Source: an uncultured bacterium
GTDB taxonomy: Bacteria > Planctomycetota > UBA1135 > GCA-002686595
Assembly (NCBI GenBank): GCA_913058555.1
Contig: CAJXRJ010000286.1
Location: 1 to 8,901 of the forward strand
Direction: 5' to 3'
Length of the DNA stretch: 8,901 nucleotides
Shown: piece by piece, positions 1 to 7,730 of the stretch
Position numbering within the stretch: the stretch's first letter is position 1
How the letters are laid out: each line of letters opens with the position of its first letter
Notes under the pieces: model-generated
Told to the model about the DNA's origin: nothing
What the model saw: only the letters and a program-made list of their open reading frames with translations
Database searches by the model: none
Translations under genes and position numbers: made by a program

Positions 1-45
1 ACACACTGCATATCGTCGGCAGCGTCAGATGTGTATAAGAGACAG
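1..45 (+). other. Residual Illumina Nextera adapter, not genomic
   Basis: Bases 1-4 (ACAC) match the end of the P5 flow-cell oligo. Bases 5-12 (ACTGCATA) occupy the i5 index position and match, from memory, Nextera index S506/N506. Bases 13-45 match the Nextera read-1 transposase adapter exactly, ending in the 19-base Tn5 mosaic end AGATGTGTATAAGAGACAG at 27-45. Genomic sequence starts at 46, where the minus-strand kinase frame is clean up to the junction. This is a library artefact left at a contig end, not a natural transposon end. Any coding call reaching into these bases is false. Confidence 0.98.
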
Positions 46-1799
46 GTGCTGCGCACCGCATAGTCGTCCTCGACGAGGAGTAGAGTTTCAGTTCCGCCAC
101 CTGGGACGTCTGCGGCTGGCGGTTCGACTTGCGGGACCTCTTCGGATCCGCGCGGGAGGTACAACCGGACAGTCGTCCCCCCCAGGGGTCCGCTCTCGAT
201 TTCGAGCGCGCCTTTCGACTGCTTTGCGAAGCCGTAGACCATCGACAAGCCGAGCCCCGTGCCCTTGCCCTGCTCCTTGGTGGTGAAGAACGGGTTGACC
301 ACGCGATCGATCACCTCGTCCGCGATGCCCGGTCCATCGTCCTCGAATCGCAAGCAGATGCGCGGGCCGGTGGCTGCTCCATCGGAGACTCCCGAAGCCT
401 CGAAGATCGAGATCGAGACGCGCCCGCTCCCGCCGGTCGGAGCCCCCGATTCCCGGGCGTCCACGATGGCGTCAATGGCGTTCACCAGGAGATTCAAGAA
501 TGCCTGCCCAAGCTCGTTGGCAGCGCCGCGAACGACGGGCAGCCCGTCCAGGAACTCCCTCGTCCCCGGCTCGAAGGCGGGCATCGCGACCCCACCCTGG
601 GCACTCGCAGAAACGGTGACCTCGATCCCGCACTCCAGGGCCCGGTGACGCACCAGCCCGAGGGCGTCGGTCAAGGGCCGTCCGAGGCGCACATCCGAGA
701 CCGAGGCCTCCCGCGGCGAGAGGCGAAGAAGGCGTCCGACGGTCTCCCCCATACGCTCCAGCCCGCCGCGCACGAGTTCGAGGTATTCGACACGCCGGTG
801 ATCGGGAATGTCCGACCGCCGAAGGGACTCCACCGCGTTCATCAACCCGCCGAGGGGGTTGTTCAGCTCGTGGGCGATGCCCGCGGCCAACTCCCCCGTG
901 GAGGCGAGTCGCCTTTGGGTCATGGCAGCGGCCTCCGCGCTCCGAACCTTCTCGGTGGCCTCGCGGACCGCCTCCTCGAGCTCGTGGTTGTAGTGTTCGG
1001 TGCGCGCCGCCATGTCATTGAATCCGCTGGCGAGGAGAGCCATCTCGTCGTTGCCTGCGGTCGACAGATGGACCCGGGCCGCCAGGTCCCCAGCTTCGAT
1101 CCTTCGGGCCACGCTCGCAAGCTGCTCTATCGGCTCCAACACGCGCCGTCGCAGCAGCATCAAGATACCAGCCGTCACCGCGAGGAGCGTCAGTCCAAAG
1201 AAGGGCAGCAGTTTGGCGATGGGCGGTTCCCCCACGGCAACTCGCCGCTTCTGAAACCACACCGCTCCCCACGGTTCATCACGGTTCAGGCCCGTGCCGA
1301 TCGGAACGGCGAACTGACCATTGCCTTCGATCGCCGATTCTTGATCGACGGCCTCACGCATCATCTTGAGGGCCTGCTGTTGATCAAAATCCACGCGCCG
1401 CTTCGCCATGCCGAGGGGGTTCAGGTAGATCCCCGCCACCGAGAAGCGGCCCTTCGGATCCTGGCTCGGTACCTGCGCGACGATCGCATCGTCAAACCAC
1501 CTCCACCCGCGCCAATCGAGCAGCGCCGCCGGCCGGATCCGACCCGAGTTATCGAAGGCGTCCTCGAGGTGATCGCCCAGTTGGAGCGTGTACTCCCGCG
1601 CCAGAGTCGCCCGGTCCCGGCGACCGACCGAATTGACGATCATCAGGAGAACGAGGAAGGTCAGGACGTTCGCCGCAATGACCGCCGCAACGATCGGGGT
1701 ACGTAGGGAGGTGGGGCGCGGGGCCCCATCGTTCGGTCGCGCACGGTCCCCGCGCGGCGGCCGAGGCGCCAGGCTATCAGGGGTGGACGCCTCCCCCAT
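46..1799 (-). CDS. Hybrid sensor histidine kinase, 3' end cut off by contig end
   Basis: This is a membrane-bound two-component kinase; 584 residues are visible and the frame is still open at the adapter junction. Order of parts: basic Pro/Arg-rich leader (1-35); membrane helix (about 36-57); extracytoplasmic sensor of about 138 residues that I do not recognise; second helix (about 196-215); HAMP linker (about 216-270); coiled-coil; HisKA H-box AGIAHELNNPLGG with His310; N-box NLLVNAID (436-443); G1 DDGPG (487-491); F-box NPFFTTK; and G2 GKGTGLGL (511-518). After a short Pro/Gly linker, ETLLLVEDDYAVRS (571-584) is the first strand and acidic pocket of a response-regulator receiver domain, so this is a hybrid kinase. 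The ATG at 1799 lies 3 bases past the pilC stop, suggesting translational coupling. Its place after pilC is that of pilS, but PilS proteins normally lack a receiver. The ligand is unknown. Confidence 0.93.
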
Positions 1800-1802
1800 C
1801 GG

Positions 1803-2960
1803 TCAGGCCTGGCCTCCGATCGTCTTCATCATCTCGGTCATAGGCAGGATCAGAGCAAAAAGCAGCGCGCCGATCACGACCGCCATGCCAATCAAGATCA
1901 AAGGCTCGAGCACCCGGAAGAACGTGTCCAAGCGCCGATCGACCTGCACGTCGTAGGCGTCAGCGACCTTCAGAAGCATCGTATCGAGCTCACCGGTCTC
2001 TTCGCCCACGTCCACCATGTTGGTCACGACGTCATCGAAAAGCCCCGTTTCCCCCATGGGACGGGCAATGCCTTCGCCCTCCCGCACGGTGCGACGGATC
2101 TCCTCGACCGCCTCGGTCAGGACCTCGTTGGGGCTCGTATCCCGGCAGATCCCGAGGGCGTCGAGGTGCGGGACACCGGCTTGGACAAGGGTCCCGAAAG
2201 TCCGCGCGAAGGACGCCGTCATGGAGCGTTTCAGGATGCCGCCCAAGATCGGGATGCGAAGCTGCATGCCATGCCACCAGCGCCGATACCCATGGCTACG
2301 CGCAAGGAAAACGCGGTGCAGCACCAGGATCAAGACCGGAAGGCCCGCGAGCAGATACCAGAAGCGCTGGAACACGTCGCTGATGCCGAGCAGGATCTGC
2401 GTCGGCTTTGGAAGTTCCACGCCGTAGCTGTCGAAGATCTCCCGGAACTTCGGGATCACAACGATGATGACGATCACCACCGCCATCACGGCGAAGGAGA
2501 TCAGGAACGCAGGATAGAGCAGGGCCTGCTTGATCTTGGAGCGCACCTCGGCCGCCTTCTCGCGGAAGACAGCGAGGCGGGTCAGGACCCGGTCCAGGAT
2601 GCCCCCGGCCTCGCCGGCTCGCACCATCGACGCGTACAGCGGATCGAAGGCCTTGCCGTGTTTTCCCATGGCCTCGGAGAGCGGCGCGCCCGCGGACACG
2701 TCGTCAGTGATCTCCGCAAGCACGTCCTTGAACGGTCCGGGCTCCGTTTGCCCTTCGAGGATGCGCAGGGCCTTGACCACTGGAATCCCCGCCTCGGAGA
2801 GGGTCGCGAGCTGAATCGTGAAGTCCGTGACGACGCCCGCGCTCACGCGACCGCCTAGCTTGCGCGCCGGCGGCGCGCCCCCCGGGGTTCCCGCAGCCTC
2901 GCCGGAGGCCCCCTTGCGACGCGCCGGGGCCGGGCCCGATCGTTGGATCCTTTTTGCCAT
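1803..2960 (-). CDS. pilC: PilC/GspF-family inner-membrane platform protein
   Basis: This polytopic inner-membrane protein of type IV pilus and type II secretion machines (385 residues) is the platform that PilB and PilT ATPases turn to add or remove pilins. Two T2SSF domains are visible, at about 46-170 and 249-372. Each carries the family's Gly-Glu signature: RAGEAGGILD (114-123) and DVGEETGELD (317-326). Hydrophobic segments lie at about 150-170, 201-219 and 351-372, the usual three-helix layout. The N-terminus is odd: family members usually start with about 50-60 residues of folded cytoplasmic sequence, but here residues 1-40 are a basic Ala/Gly/Pro-rich stretch running straight into the first domain. 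The gene starts 11 bases after the upstream pilB stop and ends 3 bases before the kinase start. No strong Shine-Dalgarno is seen. Whether it serves pili or secretion cannot be decided from sequence, but the PilT neighbour favours pili. Confidence 0.95.
   Translation of the reverse strand: MAKRIQRSGPAPARRKGASGEAAGTPGGAPPARKLGGRVSAGVVTDFTIQLATLSEAGIPVVKALRILEGQTEPGPFKDVLAEITDDVSAGAPLSEAMGKHGKAFDPLYASMVRAGEAGGILDRVLTRLAVFREKAAEVRSKIKQALLYPAFLISFAVMAVVIVIIVVIPKFREIFDSYGVELPKPTQILLGISDVFQRFWYLLAGLPVLILVLHRVFLARSHGYRRWWHGMQLRIPILGGILKRSMTASFARTFGTLVQAGVPHLDALGICRDTSPNEVLTEAVEEIRRTVREGEGIARPMGETGLFDDVVTNMVDVGEETGELDTMLLKVADAYDVQVDRRLDTFFRVLEPLILIGMAVVIGALLFALILPMTEMMKTIGGQA
1813..1817 (-). promoter_or_regulatory. 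Possible ribosome binding site of the kinase
   Basis: GGAGG on the minus strand, inside the last codons of pilC, 13 bases before the kinase ATG. The spacing is longer than the usual 5-9 bases, so it may act weakly, or the kinase may rely on ribosomes finishing pilC just upstream. Confidence 0.35.
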
Positions 2961-2971
2961 AGGTGCTGTTG

Positions 2972-4669
2972 CTACGCGAGGGTCTCGCGGATGACTTCCT
3001 CGATCGTCGTTCGTCCGTCGGCCGCTGCGCGCAGCCCCACTTCCCGAAGGCTTTTCATGCCTCCGCCAATCGCCGCTTCGCGCAGCTCGCCGATGGAGGC
3101 ACCCGCCTCGATCAGGCGGCGGATCTCTTCGTCCACGGTCATGATCTCAAAGAGGCCTGTTCGCCCGCGGTAGCCGGTGTGGTGGCAGCGGTCGCAGCCC
3201 TTCCCGAAGGACAGCGTCGAGCCCCTCACGAAGTCCGCATCGGGGCCGAGTTCCGCGAGGAGCTCGTCGTCCGGTTCGTAGTCTTCGCGGCAGTCGGTGC
3301 AGACCGAGCGCACGAGTCGCTGGGCCACGACGGACTCGAGGGTCGCCGCGATGAGGAACGGTTCGATGCCCATGTCCACGAGACGCGTGACCGTGCTCGG
3401 GGCGTCGTTCGTGTGGATCGTCGCAAAAACCGCGTGGCCGGTGAGGCTCGCCTCCACGGCGGTGGCGCCGGTCTCCCGGTCCCGGATCTCCCCCACGAGG
3501 ATCTTGTCGGGATCCTGGCGCAGGATGGACCGCAGAACACTGGCGTAGGTGACGCCGATCTCGTCATGGATCGGGACCTGCACGATGCCCTGGATGTCGT
3601 ATTCCACCGGGTCCTCGACCGTGATGATCTTGACGTCGGTGGTGTTCGCTTCGGACAGCATCGCGTAGAGCGTCGTCGTTTTTCCGGAACCGGTGGGCCC
3701 CGTGACGAGCACGATGCCATGGGGCAGGCGCGTCATCGCACGCAGGGCCGCTTCGTTCTCCGGCTGGAGGCCGAGGGCGGCGAGATCCAGACTCACCGCG
3801 GAGCGGTCCAGAATCCGCATCACACACCCCTCACCGGACGCGCCGGGCAGCGTTGCCACGCGCAGGTCTACGGGGCGCCCGTCGATCGCCACTTCGATGC
3901 GCCCGTCCTGGGGCACGCGGGTCTCGGTGATGTCGAGGTCCGCCATGACCTTGATGCGCGAAACCAAGGGCAGCGCGAGGTGCGGCGGCGGGGCTTCGAC
4001 CTGATACAGGGATCCGTCCACTCGGTATCGAATGCGGAAGACGTCCTGATACACCTCGAAGTGCACGTCGCTTGCGCGGTCGCGGATGGCCCGATGCAGG
4101 ATCGAATTGAGCAACCGCACGACGGGCATGCTCTGGGCCGCGCTCTCGGCGTCGCCGTCGATCGCGGCGCTCGCAGCGTCCCGGATGGCGTCCGCGATGG
4201 ACGCCTCTTCGCCGTAGTGCTCGAGCACGCGCTCGCGCAGAAGATCCGCGTCTGCCACCGTGGCGCGCACCTGGAACCCCGTCGTGAACGAGAGGTCCTC
4301 GAGCACCGCCGTGTTCAAGGGGTCGGCGAGGGCGACGACCAGGTGGTCCCCTTCAATCCGAATAGGCAGCACACCGTAGGCATGGGCCGCTGACGCGTCC
4401 ACCGCTTCGAGGGCCTCCGGTTCTGGCACCACCTGCTCGAGGTCCACCGCCTCCAGACCGGCTTGGCTAGCAAGGGCCATCGCGATGTCCCCGTTTGCGC
4501 AGGCGCCCATCGCCACGAGGGCCTGCCCGATAAGACCACCGTGCTTGCGCTGGTCCTCGAGCGCCGCCTGGATCTGGCTTTCCCGGATCACTCCACTAGC
4601 CTTGAGCACCTGCCCGAGCAGCTGGTGCCCGCCGCCGGCCCCGGATGTAGATTGCGTTTGAACGTCCAT
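2972..4669 (-). CDS. pilB: PilB/GspE-family assembly ATPase (copy next to pilC)
   Basis: Hexameric cytoplasmic ATPase that powers pilus extension or type II secretion by acting on the PilC platform (565 residues, a typical length). The N-terminal part (about 15-150) resembles the MshEN/GspE-N domain, which in some relatives binds cyclic di-GMP. The motor follows: Asp-box region, Walker A GPTGSGKT (324-331), DVKIITVEDPVEY (345-357), Walker B within RQDPDKILVGEIRD (384-397), and His-box GHAVFATIHT (411-420). Two cysteine pairs, CTDC (457-460) and CDRC (492-495) followed by HHTGYRGRTG, form the tetracysteine metal site typical of PilB and GspE and absent from PilT. The ATG sits 3 bases after the pilT stop, with only a distant GGAG upstream, so coupling to pilT translation is likely. 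All key motor residues are intact. Confidence 0.95.
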   Translation of the reverse strand: MDVQTQSTSGAGGGHQLLGQVLKASGVIRESQIQAALEDQRKHGGLIGQALVAMGACANGDIAMALASQAGLEAVDLEQVVPEPEALEAVDASAAHAYGVLPIRIEGDHLVVALADPLNTAVLEDLSFTTGFQVRATVADADLLRERVLEHYGEEASIADAIRDAASAAIDGDAESAAQSMPVVRLLNSILHRAIRDRASDVHFEVYQDVFRIRYRVDGSLYQVEAPPPHLALPLVSRIKVMADLDITETRVPQDGRIEVAIDGRPVDLRVATLPGASGEGCVMRILDRSAVSLDLAALGLQPENEAALRAMTRLPHGIVLVTGPTGSGKTTTLYAMLSEANTTDVKIITVEDPVEYDIQGIVQVPIHDEIGVTYASVLRSILRQDPDKILVGEIRDRETGATAVEASLTGHAVFATIHTNDAPSTVTRLVDMGIEPFLIAATLESVVAQRLVRSVCTDCREDYEPDDELLAELGPDADFVRGSTLSFGKGCDRCHHTGYRGRTGLFEIMTVDEEIRRLIEAGASIGELREAAIGGGMKSLREVGLRAAADGRTTIEEVIRETLA

Positions 4670-4672
4670 CGC

Positions 4673-5719
<1,047 letters not shown>

Positions 5720-5804
5720 GGGCGGGAGAAGGACTGCGTGGTGGCGCTTTGCCGTGAATGCCGAAACGGGGTGGGGCTCGCCGGAGACTGTCGAACGTCG
5801 CGAT

Positions 5805-7565
5805 TCATGCGGAAAGGACCGACGCGGCGTCGCCGCCCGCGGCACCGGTACCCGCCACGCGCAGGACTTCGGTGACGCTCGTGAGGCCCTCGGTGACTTT
5901 GCGGGCCCCATCTTCCATGAGGGGCGAGAGCCCCCCAGATGCCGTCGCGGCCTGCCGTACGTCGTCGAGGGAGGCGCCCTTGAAGGTCATCTCCCGAATC
6001 GCCGCATCCATGCTGAGCTTCTCGTACAGGGCAACCCGGCCACGGTAGCCCGTACCTTCACAGGCCCGGCACCCCTTGGGTTCTTTGAACTCCAAGGTCC
6101 CGCCAAGCTGGGCGGCGTCGAGTCCGAGCGCTCGAATCTCGGTTTCCGACGGCGCATAGGACGCGGCACAATCGGAACAGAGTCGCCGCACGAGGCGCTG
6201 GCCCACGACCCCTTGAACGGACGCCGAGACCAGGAACGGTTTGACGCCCAGGTCCACGAGGCGCGTCAGGGCACTCGGCGCGTCGTTCGTGTGAAGCGTC
6301 GAGAAGACGAGGTGCCCCGTGAGAGCGGCCTGGATGGCGATCTCCGCCGTCTCGAGGTCGCGGATCTCACCCACGAGGATGACGTTGGGCGCGCACCGGA
6401 GCATCGCCTTCAGGATGCGCGAGAAGGTAAGGCCGATGCGCGGCTCCACCTGGACCTGGTTGATGCCGCCGATGTGATACTCGACAGGATCCTCGGCGGT
6501 GATGATCTTGACGTCGGGGCGATTGAGCTCCTGGAGCGCCGCGTAGAGCGTCGTGGTCTTGCCGGAACCCGTGGGGCCGGTCACCAGCACGATCCCGTTG
6601 GGCGCCGAGATCATCTTGCGGAACCAGCGCTGATCGTCCGTGCCGAAGCCAAGATCGGTCAGGCTCATGAGGTTCTTGCTGCGATCCAGAAGTCGCATGA
6701 CCATGGTTTCGCCGTGGTTCGACGGCAGGATCGAAGCGCGAACATCGATGTCGCGGCCGTCGATGCGAAGTCCGATCCGCCCGTCCTGGGGCTTGCGCTT
6801 CTCGGCGATGTCCATGCGCGCCATGATCTTGAGCCGACTCATGAGCGGTGCGCCGAGGTGGTCGGGGTGCTCCGCGGCATCGCGGAGCATGCCGTCGACC
6901 CGGAACCGGATCCGGATGCGACCGTGCCCTGGCTCGATGTGGATGTCGGAGGCGCGCGCTTCGAGGGCCTGCCGGAAGGTGCCGGTCACAAGGCGCACGA
7001 TGGGCGCATCGCTGCCGTCCCCGTCCTCGTCCACACCGCTCGCCCCCATGGACTTCGCGACCGCGTCCTCGGCTGCAGCTCCGTAGGCAGCTTCGATGGC
7101 GCGCTTCAGGGCGGAAGGCGTCGCCATCGCGCACGCCACCTCTACACCAGGAAGCAGGAATTCAAGCTGGTCGATCGCGATCCGTTTCATGGGATCGTCC
7201 ACCGCGATGATGAGCTTGCCGCCCTTTTCCATCACGGGCATCAAGCCCTGCTCTTGGGCGAACTCCGCGGGCACGCGTTCGATCACCGCCTCCGCGACCC
7301 GTCCCTTGGACAGATCCACGAAGGGGAGAGCGTTGGCCTTCGCTAGGGCCCGCCAAATCGTGGACTCGTCCGTGAGGCCGAGGGCCAAGAGGGCTTCCTC
7401 GAGGGCTTCGCCAGCCTCCCTTTGCCGCGCCCGGGCCGCGCGGACCTGGGCGGCGTCCAGGGCTCCGCTTTGAACGAGAATGTCGCCGAGGTCGCTGCCG
7501 TGGCTCAAGGGGGGGAGATCGAAGGGGACTTGTAGGAAGGCACTTGGACAGGCCCACGTGGGCAT
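5805..7565 (-). CDS. pilB: PilB/GspE-family assembly ATPase (first copy)
   Basis: Second extension-type ATPase (586 residues), clearly divergent from the copy beside pilC. The N-terminal MshEN/GspE-N-like region starts near residue 26 (LGDILVQSGALD). Then come ASDIHIEPGHGRIRIRFRVDG (205-225), Walker A GPTGSGKT (330-337), DVKIITAEDPVEY (351-363), Walker B in NVILVGEIRD (394-403), and His-box GHLVFSTLHT (417-426). The tetracysteine pairs are CSDC (463-466) and CRAC (499-502), followed by GTGYRGR. Just before Walker B the usual RQDPD reads RCAPN (390-394), losing the Gln and both Asp residues. The C-terminus adds an Ala/Gly-rich tail. The start is uncertain: the ATG at 7565 lies six bases after a terminator-like U tract, while a TTG at 7508 (residue 20) would begin six residues before the conserved fold; neither has a visible Shine-Dalgarno. 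It could serve another pilus or secretion system. Confidence 0.93.
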   Translation of the reverse strand: MPTWACPSAFLQVPFDLPPLSHGSDLGDILVQSGALDAAQVRAARARQREAGEALEEALLALGLTDESTIWRALAKANALPFVDLSKGRVAEAVIERVPAEFAQEQGLMPVMEKGGKLIIAVDDPMKRIAIDQLEFLLPGVEVACAMATPSALKRAIEAAYGAAAEDAVAKSMGASGVDEDGDGSDAPIVRLVTGTFRQALEARASDIHIEPGHGRIRIRFRVDGMLRDAAEHPDHLGAPLMSRLKIMARMDIAEKRKPQDGRIGLRIDGRDIDVRASILPSNHGETMVMRLLDRSKNLMSLTDLGFGTDDQRWFRKMISAPNGIVLVTGPTGSGKTTTLYAALQELNRPDVKIITAEDPVEYHIGGINQVQVEPRIGLTFSRILKAMLRCAPNVILVGEIRDLETAEIAIQAALTGHLVFSTLHTNDAPSALTRLVDLGVKPFLVSASVQGVVGQRLVRRLCSDCAASYAPSETEIRALGLDAAQLGGTLEFKEPKGCRACEGTGYRGRVALYEKLSMDAAIREMTFKGASLDDVRQAATASGGLSPLMEDGARKVTEGLTSVTEVLRVAGTGAAGGDAASVLSA

Positions 7566-7571
7566 GCCCCG

Positions 7572-7611
7572 AAAAGAAGCAGGGCCGCGGGGTCTACCCC
7601 ACGGCCCTGCT
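7572..7611 (-). terminator. Rho-independent terminator-like stem-loop
   Basis: Read on the minus strand, the arms AGCAGGGCCGTGGGG (7611-7597) and CCCCGCGGCCCTGCT (7592-7578) form a 15-bp stem around the tetraloop TAGA. The single non-complementary position (7601/7588) is a G-U wobble in minus-strand RNA but an A-C mismatch on the plus strand, which favours minus-strand function. TTCTTTT follows directly (stem end to 7572). It lies about 120 bases after the DUF1573 stop, so it probably ends that transcript. It could also act as an attenuator in the leader of the pilB gene, whose annotated ATG is six bases further on. Confidence 0.75.
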
Positions 7612-7693
7612 GATGGTACCGATCCGCTTTGCGAAAGGCCCGTTCCCCGTCTCAGTTGCCCCAGAGAGAACTTCGGGGCTGAAACGTGGCCGC

Positions 7694-7710
7694 CCCGCCT
7701 ACCGGGCGGG
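7694..7710 (-). repeat. Small GC-rich inverted repeat after the DUF1573 stop
   Basis: CCCGCC and GGCGGG form a 6-bp stem with a 5-base loop, about 20 bases past the DUF1573 stop codon. No U tract follows, so it is at most a 3'-end RNA structure. The rest of the gap 7566-7730, apart from the terminator-like stem, shows no recognisable gene or promoter. Confidence 0.35.
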
Positions 7711-7730
7711 ATGGGCCCAGCGCGGGGAGG

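Noticed and set aside
27..45. Tn5-like transposon end (mosaic end)
   Set aside because: It is joined to the rest of the Nextera adapter and an index sequence, so it comes from library preparation and not from an insertion in the genome.
129..1706. Long plus-strand open frame (525 codons) over the kinase gene
   Set aside because: Its translation is rich in Arg, Pro, Gly and His with no recognisable domain, while the minus-strand frame gives an intact HisKA/HATPase kinase. It is a GC-driven antisense shadow.
5720..5911. Longer PilT start at 5911
   Set aside because: The extra 64 residues are Arg/Pro-rich, overlap the 3' end of the upstream pilB gene by more than 100 bases and lack homology to PilT; the ATG at 5719 matches the family's normal start.
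7631..7680. Further short inverted repeats in the intergenic gap (for example GCCCC/GGGGC at 7658-7679)
   Set aside because: A 5-bp stem with a 12-base loop is within chance for this base composition, and no U tract or other signal goes with it.
7673..7690. Possible sigma-54 promoter (GG-N10-GC spacing on the minus strand)
   Set aside because: The spacing fits, but the flanking bases (CGGCCACG and CAGC) differ from TGGCACG and TTGC, and such spacing is frequent by chance in GC-rich DNA.
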